Part shown: piece after piece, positions 24,893-34,750 of the stretch
Layout of the letters: each line of letters opens with the position of its first letter
Numbering within the stretch: position 1 is the stretch's first letter
Source: Comamonas sp. KCTC 72670
GTDB lineage: Bacteria; Myxococcota; Myxococcia; Myxococcales; Myxococcaceae
Direction of reading: 5' to 3'
Length of the DNA: 64,000 bases
Assembly: GCA_014656495.1 (NCBI GenBank)
Contig: BNCN01000004.1
Span: 310,001 to 374,000, forward strand
The notes under the pieces: model-generated
The model's database searches: none
What the model was told of the DNA's origin: nothing
The model's input: the letters and a program-made list of their open reading frames with translations, nothing else
Made by a program: the position numbers and the translations under genes

Positions 24893-26170
24893 GTGAAGAA
24901 GGAGCACCACGTCAACCTGTCTTGTTCGTTCTGCGGCAAGTCGCAGCGCGAGGTCCGCAAGCTCATCGCGGGCCCGACGGTCTACATCTGCGACGAATGC
25001 ATCAAGCTGTGTAACGACATCATCGCGGACGAGAACGAGCGCGAGGAGGGCAAGCCCCAGGTCAGCTTGCCGACGCCCTTGGAGATCAAGGCGTTCCTCG
25101 ACGACTACGTGATCGGGCAGGACCAGGCGAAGAAGGTCCTCGCGGTGGCGGTGTACAACCACTACAAGCGCATCTATCAAAAGAAGCCGACCTCTCGGCC
25201 GCGTCCGGGCGTGAAGAGCCCCACCGGCGAGGAAGTGGAGCTGAGCAAGAGCAACATCCTGCTCATCGGTCCCACGGGGAGTGGCAAGACGCTGCTGGCG
25301 CAGTCGCTGGCGCGCTTCCTCAACGTGCCCTTCACCATCGCCGACGCCACCAGCCTCACCGAGGCCGGCTACGTGGGCGAGGACGTGGAGAACATCATCC
25401 AGAACCTCCTCCACAACGCCGACTACGACGTGGAGAAGGCCTCGCGCGGCATCGTCTACATCGACGAGATCGACAAGATCGCCCGCAAGGGTGACATGCC
25501 CAGCGCCACCCGCGACGTGGGCGGCGAGGGTGTGCAGCAGGCCCTGCTGAAGATCATCGAAGGCACCCGGGCCAACGTCACGCCGCGCGGCGGGAAGAAG
25601 TACAACCAGCAGGAGTACGTCCAGGTCGACACGACGAACATCCTGTTCATCTGCGGCGGTGCCTTCCACGGCATCGACGGCGTCATCAAGCGCCGCGTGG
25701 GTGAGAAGGGCCTCGGCTTCGGCGCGAAGATCACCCACCGCGAGGAGCGCAGCGTGGGCGAGCTGCTGGCGCTGACCGAGCCGGAAGACCTCATGCGCTT
25801 CGGCATGATTCCGGAGTTCATCGGCCGCCTGCCGATGATCGCCACGCTCAATGACCTGAAGGAAGAGGACCTGGTCATCATCCTCTCGCAGCCGAAGAAC
25901 GCGCTGGTGAAGCAGTACCAGAAGCTCTTCGAGATGGAGAAGGTGAAGCTCACCTTCACCAAGGAGGCGCTGCGCGCCATCGCCCGCGAGGCGATGCGCC
26001 GTCACTCCGGAGCGCGCGGTCTGCGCGCCATCCTGGAGGACGCGATGCTGGAGATCATGTACGACGTGCCGTTCCGCGAGGGCGTCAAGGAGTGCAAGAT
26101 CACCGAGCAGGTCATCACCAAGCACGAGGCGCCCCAGCTCGTCATGGAGAAGGAGAAGAAGACGGCCTAG
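24893..26170 (+). CDS. clpX: ATP-dependent protease ATP-binding subunit ClpX
   Basis: The protein has 425 residues from a GTG preceded by GGAGGCGG. The frame runs upstream but the family begins here. The zinc-binding domain uses Cys11, Cys14, Cys33 and Cys36. The AAA+ core has Walker A GPTGSGKT, pore loop GYVGEDVE, Walker [10 protein letters not shown] and arginine-finger and sensor regions ending in EFIGRLP and [11 protein letters not shown]. It unfolds substrates for ClpP; no clpP is next to it here. A strong terminator follows. Confidence 0.97.
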   Translation: MKKEHHVNLSCSFCGKSQREVRKLIAGPTVYICDECIKLCNDIIADENEREEGKPQVSLPTPLEIKAFLDDYVIGQDQAKKVLAVAVYNHYKRIYQKKPTSRPRPGVKSPTGEEVELSKSNILLIGPTGSGKTLLAQSLARFLNVPFTIADATSLTEAGYVGEDVENIIQNLLHNADYDVEKASRGIVYIDEIDKIARKGDMPSATRDVGGEGVQQALLKIIEGTRANVTPRGGKKYNQQEYVQVDTTNILFICGGAFHGIDGVIKRRVGEKGLGFGAKITHREERSVGELLALTEPEDLMRFGMIPEFIGRLPMIATLNDLKEEDLVIILSQPKNALVKQYQKLFEMEKVKLTFTKEALRAIAREAMRRHSGARGLRAILEDAMLEIMYDVPFREGVKECKITEQVITKHEAPQLVMEKEKKTA

Positions 26171-26197
26171 CGGCGTCTGGCTTCTCCCGGTGACTCG

Positions 26198-26235
26198 AGG
26201 CCCTGCTTCCCTCATGGGAGGCGGGGCCTTCGCTT
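26198..26235 (+). terminator. Intrinsic terminator of clpX
   Basis: A 14-bp stem with two G-U pairs (arms 26198-26211 and 26216-26229), loop TCAT, followed by TTCGCTTT. This is the clearest rho-independent terminator in the window. It also lies next to the stop of the convergent kinase gene. Confidence 0.8.
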
Positions 26236-26236
26236 T

Positions 26237-29200
26237 TCAGGGCGCGGGCAGCGTGACGATGAACTCGGCCCCGGCGCCTTCGGGGCTCTCCACGCGGATG
26301 TCGCCCTGGTGCTCCTGGACGATGTCGTGGCACAGCGACAGGCCCAGTCCCGTGCCCACGCCCGCGGGCTTGGTGGTGAAGAACGGGTGGAAGAGCTTCT
26401 CGCGGATGGCCTCGGGGATGCCAGGGCCGTTGTCGCGGACGCGCAGCTCCACCGTGTTCCCCACGCGTCGGGTGCTCAGGTGGACCTGGGGCGTGAAGCC
26501 CGGGCCGGCTTGCTGTTGATGCTGCGCCGTGGCGTAGAAGGCGTTGTCGAGGATGTTGGTGAGCATCCGGCTGATGTCGCTGGCCACGAGCTCCACGAAG
26601 CCCACGTGCGGGTCCAGCGACGTCTCCGTCCTCACGGGGGCGCCCCCGCCGGGCCGGCTGCGGAGGCCTTGGACCACCAGGTTCACGCTGTCGCGCACCA
26701 GCAGGTTGAGGTCCGCCTTGGAGCGGGTGCCCTCCGACTTGCGCGAGTGCCGGAGCATCGTCTTGATGATGTCCGAGGCCCGCTTGCCGTGGCTGTGGAT
26801 GCGCTGCGCGTTCTGCCTCAGGTCCTGGAGCGTCTCCAGCACGTCCTCTCGCGTCTCGCTGTCGAGCTGCGCCACCTTGCCTTGCAGCGTCTGCTCCAGC
26901 TCGCCCGCGAGCCGGGAGGACAGGACCGAGAAGTTGTTCACGAAGTTGAGCGGGTTCTGCAGCTCGTGCGCGATGCCGGCGGTGAGGGCACCCAGCGACG
27001 CGAGCTTCTCCTGCGCGATGAGCTGTCGCTGCGTGTCCCGGAGCTGGTGGAGCGTCGTCGCCAGCTCGGCGTTCTTGTGCTGAATCTCCGCCGTGCGCTC
27101 CTCCACGCGGCGCTCCAGCGTCCGGCTGTACTCCTCCAGGCTGGCGTAGAGGCCGGCGTTCTCCAGGGAGATGGCGGCCTGGAAGGAGAGCATGCGCAGC
27201 ACCTCCAGCCGCTCACGGGTGAAGGCGCCGCGCGTGGCGTCGTTCTCCAGGTACAGCACGCCGGTGAGCGCGCCCTGCTTCAAGAGCGGGCTGCACAGCA
27301 GCGACTTGGGCTGCGCGCTGCGCACGTAGGGGTCCTCGGAGAACGGCTCCTCCGCCGCCGCGTCGTGGAGGAGCACCGTCTCTCCGGTGCGCACCACGTA
27401 GTGGAGGATGGAGACGGGCAGGGCCGAGGACGACTCCATGGGCAACGGCGCCTCCAGCACCACGCCGTCGCTGTCCACCGAGCCCTCCGCCGCGATGACC
27501 AGACCCTCGGGGCGCTTCAGCAGCAGCACGCCGCGCCGCGCCCCCGCGTTCTCGATGACCAGGGTCATCAACTTGCGCAGCAGCTTCTCGAGGACGATCT
27601 CTCCCGACAGCGCGCGCGCCGTCTTGATGACGGACTCCAAGTCCAGCGCGGCCAGGGGCGTGCCCGCGGGCTCAGCCGCGCGCACCGGGTCTGGCGTGGT
27701 GGGCAACAGGCGGGGGTGCTCCCGCTCCAGCCGGGCGGCGACGGCGCGGGCGCCCCAGCGCAGGTACGCGGCGCGAGCCTCCTCCAGGTACGTGCGCGCC
27801 ACGCGCTCGTGGGCCTGGGTCAGGTGGAAGCGCGCCGCGGCCTCGCAGGCCACGCCTTCGTCCAGTGACAGGCTGTACTGACGGGCCAGCCGGATGGCCC
27901 GGTCATAGGCATCCGCCGCCGCGTCCTCGTTCCCGTCCAGGCGGGCCCGCTCCGCGTCCAGCAGCTCCGCGCGGGCGCCATAGTTCATGGGCGCGATGCG
28001 CGCCCAGCCCCGCATCGACTTGCGGATGGCGTCGATGGCGCGCGACGAGCGGAGGCGGTCCAGGGGCCCCAGCGTGGGATGGACGGCGATGAGCGCCAGG
28101 CCTTGGAAGAACTTGTACCAGGGCAGGTAGATCTGCCCGGCGATGAGCTCCACCTGGGCGTCCACGGCCTCGGCGCTCGCCAGGGCTCCGCGCGCGTCGC
28201 CCCAGAGCCATCGCCGCAGGGTGCGAATCACGTCACAGGTGGCGATGCCGTTGCGGTAGTCGAGCTGCCGGTAGGGGGCGATCAGCTCCTCTTCACGCGC
28301 CTCCACATCCCCCGTGAAGGTGCCCGTCAGCGCGTCGAGCGAGTGGCGCATGTACTCGACGAAGCGCACGTTCTTGTGTCGGTGGGTGGCCAGCGTGTCC
28401 CGGTACCGGTCCATGCGCGGTCCGCCCTCCGCCAGTCCGTCCCTCGCGATGAGGGCGGTGGCGCAGCCGGCGCTCGACGCGTAGCCGAGGTACTCGATGT
28501 CGCCCGTCTCCTGGCCCTTCTGCGCGGCGAAGTAGAAGTCGTCGATGCAGCCCGACAGCGGCTCCTTCCAGTGGCGGATGAAGAGGTTGAAGACGAAGGT
28601 CACCATCGCCCGCAGGCTCTCCGCGTGGAAGCGGTCCAGCGTCTTCAGCGCCAGCCGGCCGTAACGGAAGCCCTCTTCGGGATTGCCCAGGTGGACGCTG
28701 AGCATCAGCCCGTAGCCCACGTAGCCGAACGCCGCGACGCCGGTGGCGCCGTGGCGGATGGTGAGCTGGAGGACGCGGAGCACCACCAGCGGGAAGAGCA
28801 GCGGGCGGGCCATGAAGGCCAGCGAGGACAGCTTGACCATCAGCCGCAGCGTGGCGAGCAGCAGCGGGTCGGTGCACTCGGGGAGGGCGGCGAGGTCCTC
28901 GGGCTTGCGCAGGCCCAGGCGCAGCTTCGTCTTCGCCACCGCGGCCAGCACGTGCGGCTGCTTGGGATTCGAGGGCAGGGGCTGGCCCAGCTTGCGCAGG
29001 ACCTCCAGACCCAGGTCCACGCCGCGCGAGTGCTCGCCCCGGTGGGCGAGGCATTGGAGGCGGACTTCCTGGACGCGCAGCTCCTCCACGCCATCCGCGG
29101 CGCGGGCCAACGCGGACGCCGCGAGCCGCTCCATCAGGTCGAAGTCCGCGGCGAGGTAGGCGGCCTCCGCCGCGTCGACGTGGAGGTCGAACGTCAGCCG

Positions 29201-31534
29201 CCGGTCCTTCTTCCAGCCGTCCTCGCCCAGCAGCGACAGGCCCGTGCTGAGGAGCCGCAGGGCGCCGGACCAGGCGCCTCGCGACTTGGCGCTGCGGCCC
29301 GCGCGCAGGTCCAGCACCGCCACGCGGTGCCGCTCCTCCGCGTCATGGAGCACGGGCAGCGCGAGGTGGAAATGGCCGACCAGCTCGGCGAGCCCCTCGT
29401 CCAGGCGCTCCGGGGGCGTGTGCCGCAACAGCAGCCGGCCGATGCGCGCGTGGATTTCGGGGTGAACGTCCGCAGGCGTCAGCTCCATGGCCGCCTGCTG
29501 CACCCGGTCATGGGTGAACTGGTACGCGCCGCCCGCCTCGGGGTCGGATTCGTCGATGGGCGCCACGAGGCCTGCCTCGAGCACCTCGTTGAGCCCGTGC
29601 GCGGCTTCGTCGAGCGAGCGCTCCAGCACGATGGCCAGGCTGCGCAGGTCGAAGATGTGGCCCAGCGCCGCGGCCATGGGGAGCAGGGACTGCGCGGACG
29701 AGCTCAGCTCCCGGATGCGCGAGGTGAGCAGCGCCACCACGCCGTCGCTGAAGTCCTGGCCGCGCAGCGCGCTGGCGTCCCAGCGGAAGCCGCCGCCGTC
29801 CGCGTCGAAGCGCACCAGCCCGCGCTCGTAGAACGTGCGCAGCAGCTGCACGGCGTGGAAGGGATTGCCCTCCGTCAGCGAGAGCACCAGCGTGTCGAGC
29901 TGCGCGTCGTGCTGGCCCTCGGCCGGAGGGAACACGTCCGCGACCAGCCGGGTCATGTGCTCGGGCGACAGGGGCGCCAGGGCGATGCGGTCCACCGGGG
30001 TGTCGTGCTCTTGCAGCGCCCGGGCGAGCGCCTCCACGGGGTGGTCCGGGCTCAGCTCCTCGGAGCGGCAGCCCGCGACCACGAGCAGGTGTTCGATGTC
30101 GCGGTCGGTCAGCAGCAGCCGCAGGAGCTGGAGGCTGGCGCTGTCCGCCCAATGGAGGTCGTCCAGCACCACGACGAGCGGATGCTCCCGTGTGGCGAGC
30201 GCGGCCACCAGCTTGCGCAGCACCAACTGGAAGCGGAGCTCCGATTCCGCGGGCCCCAGCTCCGGCACGGGCGGCTGGTCACCGAGCACCAGCGCCATGC
30301 GCGGCACGGCGTCCACCACCAGCCGGCCCATACCGCCCACCGCTTCGAGGAGCCGGTGGCGCCACGACTCCAGGTCCTGCTCCTGCTCTCCGAGGAGCCC
30401 GCGCGCCACCTCGCGGAACGCCTCGAAGATGCCGCTGTAGGGCGAGTCCCGGAGGAGCTGGTCGTACTTGCCGCGCGCGAAGTGGCCGTGCCGTTCGGCG
30501 ACGGGGCGCTTGAGGGTCCCCGTGAGCGCGGACTTGCCCATCCCCGCAGCGCCGGAGATGAGGACGAAGCCGGAGCGGCCCGACGCGGCGCGCTCGAAGG
30601 CGTCGCGCAGCGCGGCCTGCTGGGCTTCACGGCCATAGAGCTTCTCGGGGACGGCGAAGCGCTCCGGGACGTCCTTGGTGCCCAGCGCGAAGGCGGGAAC
30701 AGGGCCCGGGCCCTCGAGGGCGCTCAGGCAGCGCTGGAGGTCCGCCACGAGCCCGTAGGCGCTCTGGTAGCGGTCCTCGGGGGACTTGGCGAGCAGCTTG
30801 AGCGCGATGTCCGACAGCGGCTGCGGGAGCTCCGGCTCGATGGACGTGGGCGGCGGAGGGGGCAGCGCGACGTGGGCGTGGATGAGGCCCAGCGCATCTG
30901 TGTCCGCGAAGGGGCGGCGCCCGGTGAGCAGCTCGTAGAGCACCACGCCCATCGAGTAGAAGTCGCCGCGCGAGTCCACGCTGCGATGGGTGCGGCCCGT
31001 GCCTTCGGGCGAGAGGTATTCGAGGGTGCCCTCCAGGCGCTCGGGGGCGAGGGGCGCGACCTCCGCGCGAGGTCGCCGTGTGGCGAGGGTGAAGCTGGTG
31101 AGCTTCACGGACTCGCCATCCGCGCCCACGAGGACGCTGCTGGGGTTCAGGTCCCGGTGCAGGATGCCTTGTTCGTGGATGGCCCCCAGGGCGCGCGCGA
31201 GCGACAGCGCGATGCGGCATGCGGCGCGGGGCTCCACCCGGCCCTGTGACAGGCGCTGGGCCAGCGTCGTGTCACTGAAGCCCTCGAGGACGAGCACGGG
31301 GGCGCCATCGGAGGCTTGTGCCCACGCGAGCGATTGCAGGACGCCGTCGAGCCGCAGGGCGTTCGTCAGCTCCCACTCGTGGCGGAGGCGGGTGGTGACG
31401 GAGAGGGGCCGGGAGACGTCGGGGACCTTGAGGATGACGGACGCGCCGTCCTCCTCTCGGGTGGCGCGCAGCAACTGGAAGGCGCCCGCGTGGGTGAGCT
31501 CTCTGCCGATACGGTAGCCGGGTACTTCCATCAT
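26237..31534 (-). CDS. Trifunctional Ser/Thr kinase-like / AAA ATPase / GAF / histidine kinase hybrid
   Basis: This 1765-residue protein starts at MMEVPGY. Domains: a protein-kinase fold (1-275) with Lys in VILKVPD and HRDLNPSS at 126; an AAA_16 ATPase with GAAGMGKSALT near 330; a long helical TPR-like middle (about 600-1280); GAF (about 1310-1460); a coiled coil; HisKA with His1523 in AHELQNPLNF; and HATPase with DNGPGIP and GTGLGLSL. The kinase part has SFT where DFG should be, so phosphotransfer may be lost. This architecture is known in myxobacteria and cyanobacteria, but the stimulus is unknown. It has no receiver partner nearby. Confidence 0.93.
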   Translation of the reverse strand: MMEVPGYRIGRELTHAGAFQLLRATREEDGASVILKVPDVSRPLSVTTRLRHEWELTNALRLDGVLQSLAWAQASDGAPVLVLEGFSDTTLAQRLSQGRVEPRAACRIALSLARALGAIHEQGILHRDLNPSSVLVGADGESVKLTSFTLATRRPRAEVAPLAPERLEGTLEYLSPEGTGRTHRSVDSRGDFYSMGVVLYELLTGRRPFADTDALGLIHAHVALPPPPPTSIEPELPQPLSDIALKLLAKSPEDRYQSAYGLVADLQRCLSALEGPGPVPAFALGTKDVPERFAVPEKLYGREAQQAALRDAFERAASGRSGFVLISGAAGMGKSALTGTLKRPVAERHGHFARGKYDQLLRDSPYSGIFEAFREVARGLLGEQEQDLESWRHRLLEAVGGMGRLVVDAVPRMALVLGDQPPVPELGPAESELRFQLVLRKLVAALATREHPLVVVLDDLHWADSASLQLLRLLLTDRDIEHLLVVAGCRSEELSPDHPVEALARALQEHDTPVDRIALAPLSPEHMTRLVADVFPPAEGQHDAQLDTLVLSLTEGNPFHAVQLLRTFYERGLVRFDADGGGFRWDASALRGQDFSDGVVALLTSRIRELSSSAQSLLPMAAALGHIFDLRSLAIVLERSLDEAAHGLNEVLEAGLVAPIDESDPEAGGAYQFTHDRVQQAAMELTPADVHPEIHARIGRLLLRHTPPERLDEGLAELVGHFHLALPVLHDAEERHRVAVLDLRAGRSAKSRGAWSGALRLLSTGLSLLGEDGWKKDRRLTFDLHVDAAEAAYLAADFDLMERLAASALARAADGVEELRVQEVRLQCLAHRGEHSRGVDLGLEVLRKLGQPLPSNPKQPHVLAAVAKTKLRLGLRKPEDLAALPECTDPLLLATLRLMVKLSSLAFMARPLLFPLVVLRVLQLTIRHGATGVAAFGYVGYGLMLSVHLGNPEEGFRYGRLALKTLDRFHAESLRAMVTFVFNLFIRHWKEPLSGCIDDFYFAAQKGQETGDIEYLGYASSAGCATALIARDGLAEGGPRMDRYRDTLATHRHKNVRFVEYMRHSLDALTGTFTGDVEAREEELIAPYRQLDYRNGIATCDVIRTLRRWLWGDARGALASAEAVDAQVELIAGQIYLPWYKFFQGLALIAVHPTLGPLDRLRSSRAIDAIRKSMRGWARIAPMNYGARAELLDAERARLDGNEDAAADAYDRAIRLARQYSLSLDEGVACEAAARFHLTQAHERVARTYLEEARAAYLRWGARAVAARLEREHPRLLPTTPDPVRAAEPAGTPLAALDLESVIKTARALSGEIVLEKLLRKLMTLVIENAGARRGVLLLKRPEGLVIAAEGSVDSDGVVLEAPLPMESSSALPVSILHYVVRTGETVLLHDAAAEEPFSEDPYVRSAQPKSLLCSPLLKQGALTGVLYLENDATRGAFTRERLEVLRMLSFQAAISLENAGLYASLEEYSRTLERRVEERTAEIQHKNAELATTLHQLRDTQRQLIAQEKLASLGALTAGIAHELQNPLNFVNNFSVLSSRLAGELEQTLQGKVAQLDSETREDVLETLQDLRQNAQRIHSHGKRASDIIKTMLRHSRKSEGTRSKADLNLLVRDSVNLVVQGLRSRPGGGAPVRTETSLDPHVGFVELVASDISRMLTNILDNAFYATAQHQQQAGPGFTPQVHLSTRRVGNTVELRVRDNGPGIPEAIREKLFHPFFTTKPAGVGTGLGLSLCHDIVQEHQGDIRVESPEGAGAEFIVTLPAP

Positions 31535-31620
31535 CGCTTCCACCCGTGTGCGAGGCGCGCACTCCCCGTTGAGGCGCAGCAGGGTAGCCGTGGCACAGAG
31601 GGCTCGCAACACAGGGCCCC

Positions 31621-33201
31621 ATGCTGAAGCCTGGTTGGCGGGAGTGGAGCGCGCCTCCCGGGTGTGCGATGGATCGTGGCAACGTGCTGAGACCCTCGGA
31701 TGTGACTGGCTTGGATGCGCGCGGCGGCGCCCGGCGCGCGCTCGTCATTGGCAGTGGTTTCGGCGGACTGGCGGCGGCCATCCGGCTGGCGGCGCGAGGC
31801 TGGCGTGTCACGGTGCTGGAGCGCCGGGATGGACCGGGCGGGCGGGCGAACGCCTTCCAGCAGGATGGCTTCACCTTCGACGCCGGGCCCACGGTCATCA
31901 CGTGCCCGCATTTGCTGGAGGAGCTGTGGGCGCTGGCGGGGCAGCGGCTCGCGGACCACGTGGACCTCCGGCCCGTGGTGCCGCTGTACCGGATGCGGTT
32001 CTCGGATGGCTCGACGTTCGACTACCACTCGGACCGGGAGTCGATGCGCGAGTCCGTGCGTCGGCTGTCGCCCCGGGACGAGGCCGGCTTCCTGGCGCTC
32101 TGTGCCCGCGTGGAGCGGATGTACGAGGCGGGGATTGGTCCGCTGATGAGCAAGCCGGTGCCGGATGCGCTGAGCCTCGCGTCCTTCACGCCGGCGCTGG
32201 TTCGGGACGAGGCGTTCCGCTCCATGTACGGGCTGGTGTCGAAGCACATCCGGGATGAGCGGCTCCAGCAGGCGCTGAGCTTCCATCCGCTGTTGATTGG
32301 CGGCAGTCCGTTCGCGGCGGCGAGCGCGGTGTACACGTCCATCCAGTTCGTGGAGCGCCGCTGGGGCGCGTTCTTCCCGGTGGGTGGTACCGGAGCGCTG
32401 GTGCGCGCGATGGTGACGCTGCTGGAGACCCTGGGCGGCGAGGTCCGCTACGGCAGCGAGGTGACGGAGATCACGCTGGAAGGGCGGAAGGCGACGGGCG
32501 TGAGGCTGGGAGATGGCTCGGGGTTGCCGGCGGACGTCGTGGTGTCGAACGCGGACGCGGCGTGGACGTACCGGTACCTGCTGCCAGGGCACGTGCGGAG
32601 GCACTGGACGGACGAGCGCATCAACCGGGCGCGGTACTCGATGAGCGCGTTCCTCTGGTACTTCGGCACGCGGCGTCAGTACCCGGCGGTCGCGCACCAC
32701 ACGCTGCTGTTCGGCAAGGACTTCCGGGGCATGTTCTCGGGGCTGGAAGGGGCAGGGCAGCCGCTCGAAGACCCGCTGCTGTACCTTCATCGGCCGACGG
32801 CGACGGACGCGGCGCTGGCGCCGCCGGGACACGATGCGTTCTATGTTCTGGCGCCGGTGCCGCACCTGGGAACGGGCTCGGAGTGGAAGCAGCGGGCCGA
32901 GTCGTTCCGGCGCGCGCTGGAGGAGCGGTTGTCCCGGACCGTGTTGCCAGGTCTGGGCGCGGAGCTGGTGACGTCACGGATGGTGACGCCGGAGTACTTC
33001 CGGGACGAGCTGCGGTCCTTCCGGGGCTCGGCGTTCAGCTTCGCGCCGACGTTGCTGCAGACCACGTTCCTCCGGGCCCAGGCACGGAGCGAGGACGTAG
33101 ACCGTCTCTACATGGTGGGCGCGGGGACGCACCCTGGCGCCGGACTGCCCGCGGTGCTGTGCTCCGCGAAGATCGTGGACACTGTGATTCCTCGCGCGTA
33201 G
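31621..33201 (+). CDS. crtI: Phytoene desaturase-type FAD oxidoreductase (CrtI/CarC-like)
   Basis: The protein has 526 residues; the start could also be MDRGNVL at 31669. The dinucleotide-binding loop is VIGSGFGGLAAAIRLAARG, followed by GPGGRA and FTFDAGPTV. The C-terminal bacterial phytoene dehydrogenase signature ends in MVGAGTHPGAGLPAVLCSAK. It introduces double bonds into phytoene or a related carotene. Myxococcus xanthus has a crtI-type gene (carC) unlinked to its main carotenoid cluster; this isolated gene fits that pattern. It diverges from the hybrid kinase, 86 bp away. Confidence 0.85.
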   Translation: MLKPGWREWSAPPGCAMDRGNVLRPSDVTGLDARGGARRALVIGSGFGGLAAAIRLAARGWRVTVLERRDGPGGRANAFQQDGFTFDAGPTVITCPHLLEELWALAGQRLADHVDLRPVVPLYRMRFSDGSTFDYHSDRESMRESVRRLSPRDEAGFLALCARVERMYEAGIGPLMSKPVPDALSLASFTPALVRDEAFRSMYGLVSKHIRDERLQQALSFHPLLIGGSPFAAASAVYTSIQFVERRWGAFFPVGGTGALVRAMVTLLETLGGEVRYGSEVTEITLEGRKATGVRLGDGSGLPADVVVSNADAAWTYRYLLPGHVRRHWTDERINRARYSMSAFLWYFGTRRQYPAVAHHTLLFGKDFRGMFSGLEGAGQPLEDPLLYLHRPTATDAALAPPGHDAFYVLAPVPHLGTGSEWKQRAESFRRALEERLSRTVLPGLGAELVTSRMVTPEYFRDELRSFRGSAFSFAPTLLQTTFLRAQARSEDVDRLYMVGAGTHPGAGLPAVLCSAKIVDTVIPRA

Positions 33202-33304
33202 CGCTGTTCAAAAATACGCGCGGAATGAATGACACACGGCGTTGCGGTCCCGTTCGCGGGGTCGTGATAGGCTTTGTCGCGCCGTGCCCCGTGAAAGGAT
33301 TGTC

Positions 33305-33505
33305 ATGCGCAAGGGAATCCAGAAGTGGGTGTTCGTCGTGGGAATTGCCGTGGGAGGCGTGTTGGGAACCATCCGCCCGAGCGAGGCCCAGGCGGGGAGC
33401 GCTCGGTGTCCAGACATATGTGCCGATTCGAGTTGTACCTGCGTCTTCCGGTGTTTCGGCTCGGGTTCGAGTTGCATCTGTACGGACGTCCCGGTGTGCT
33501 TCTGA
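33305..33505 (+). CDS. Small secreted Cys-rich peptide
   Basis: The protein has 66 residues, with AAGGA 6 nt before the ATG. A signal peptide of about 29 residues (hydrophobic VFVVGIAVGGVLG, likely cleavage after EAQA) precedes a mature part of about 37 residues. That part holds eight cysteines in C-x3-C-x4-C-x-C-x3-C-x6-C-x-C-x5-C. This could form four disulfides. It matches no family I know. A -10-like GATAGG lies at 33266. Confidence 0.7.
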   Translation: MRKGIQKWVFVVGIAVGGVLGTIRPSEAQAGSARCPDICADSSCTCVFRCFGSGSSCICTDVPVCF

Positions 33506-33594
33506 TGGGGTGTGCGCGCCGTGCGCCGTGAATCGCCCTGACTTCACTCGGGTGGGGCTCTCCGTTTTGGGAGTCCCGCTCGTCAGGGTGCGGT

Positions 33595-33613
33595 CACTCC
33601 GGGAGCCCGAGTG
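33595..33613 (+). terminator. Hairpin after the Cys-rich peptide gene
   Basis: CACTC-c-GGG and CCC-GAGTG form a GC-rich stem with a tight loop. A longer pairing, CCCTGAC (33536-33542) with GTCAGGG (33582-33588), lies just before it. Together they likely end the small transcript. The remaining sequence to 33745 shows nothing else. Confidence 0.4.
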
Positions 33614-33745
33614 CGCCTCGGCATCACTGTGAGCGCTACACAGGTTCCCTCTGAAGGGGCGGGGAGTCAGGCATCCGAACGATTCCTGGCGCGCTGCAGG
33701 CCGAGGAGGAGACCGCAGGTGGCTTGGGCCGGGTATTCTCCCGGC

Positions 33746-34348
33746 ATGAGCATGAAGCGCCTCACTGGATTCTGCCTCCTGCTGACGGCCTGCGCGACCA
33801 CCTCGCGCGAGCCCACCTCTGTCGCGGAGGCGTACGCCCGTGCGCTCGAGGAGGGGCGGGTGGGGGATGCGTTCGCCTTGACGCTCAGTGGGCCCGAGGA
33901 GGAAGCGGCCTTCTTGGAGCGCTACTCGGATGCGGAGGCACGGGCCGCGCGTGCGGCGGATGTGCGCAGTGGCGCGTCGGAGCTGGAGGCGCGGGCGCCG
34001 TCGCTCACGGTGGCGCAGACCCCGCAGGGATGGCGGGTGGTCGAAGCCCGGCCCGCCGACGTGCCCCGCGCGGCGCTCCGGCTCTTCATCGAGCGTGTGG
34101 AGGCCCGTGACTGGAAGTCAGCCTGGGGGCAGCTCGCGGGTACCCTGCGTGCGCGCTACACGCCGGAGCGGCTGAAGGAGGACTTCGAGCGGGAGCCGCT
34201 GGCGAAGGAGCGCCTCCGCCGTGCCCGGCTCGCGCTCAATACCCACGTCCGTGTCGGCGCGGGCGAAGCCGTGTTCCCGCTGGGCGATGACCGCGCTGTC
34301 CGCCTGGTGCTCGAAGACGGCGAGTATCGAATTGCATCAATCGAATGA
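33746..34348 (+). CDS. Predicted lipoprotein of unknown function
   Basis: This 200-residue protein starts at MSMKRLTGF (or 6 bp later) and has lipobox LTAC. The mature part has two similar halves, each a helical region (AYARALEEGRVGDAFALTL; LFIERVEARDWKSAWGQL) followed by a short strand region. This resembles tandem NTF2-like or DUF4878 units. Its stop overlaps the next ATG (ATGA). Confidence 0.7.
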   Translation: MSMKRLTGFCLLLTACATTSREPTSVAEAYARALEEGRVGDAFALTLSGPEEEAAFLERYSDAEARAARAADVRSGASELEARAPSLTVAQTPQGWRVVEARPADVPRAALRLFIERVEARDWKSAWGQLAGTLRARYTPERLKEDFEREPLAKERLRRARLALNTHVRVGAGEAVFPLGDDRAVRLVLEDGEYRIASIE

Positions 34349-34720
34349 TGTACGTAGGGACGGGACCGATGTTGAACCTCGACGATCCAAAGTGGAAAGA
34401 GCTCAACGGGGGGTACCGGACTCCCTACGACGCCTCCATCGCGCTCCGCGAGTTGGAGGCGGGAGAAGATGCCTGGGATGAGCTCTGGCAGGAATTGCAC
34501 CATCAAGGCGACGTGGGCGAGGCTTCCTATGCCGCCGTGCCTCACCTGGTGCGAATCGCTGGTGCCGCTTCCGAGATAGACAGGAATTTGTTCAGCCTGG
34601 TCGCGACCATCGAAATCGAGCGCCATCGAGGCGGGAATCCTGGGCGAGCTCCTTTCGTTCACGGACTCCTCCGAATTGGAGGCGCTTGTCGAAATGCAGA
34701 GGGCGTCCGACCCTGACTGA
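34345..34720 (+). pseudogene. Broken gene: deletion and frameshift in a conserved hypothetical protein
   Basis: The frame from 34345 encodes 123 residues and stops at 34716. Residues 1-92 look like a conserved family (LDDPKWKELNGGYR, WDELWQELHHQGDVGEASY, VPHLVRI, LVATIEIERHR), which normally continues for about 80 more residues. Here the frame after IERHR turns into Arg/Gly-rich nonsense. A different frame from 34622 reads AIEAGILGELLSFTD, SSELEALVEMQRASDPD and stops at 34720, which looks like the real C-terminus. An internal out-of-frame deletion explains both. It is translationally coupled to the lipoprotein before it. Confidence 0.6.
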
Positions 34721-34727
34721 GCGCCGG

Positions 34728-34750
34728 TGCATGGAGCGCGGTTCCATGCA
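34728..34750 (+). terminator. Hairpin after the broken gene
   Basis: TGCATGG (34728-34734), 9-nt loop, CCATGCA (34744-34750): perfect 7-bp stem 8 nt after the ancestral stop. It separates the broken gene from the next operon. Confidence 0.45.

Noticed and set aside
28079-31249. 1056-codon plus-strand open frame opposite the hybrid kinase
   Set aside because: Composition typical of an antisense shadow; the minus-strand protein has kinase, ATPase, GAF and histidine-kinase motifs.
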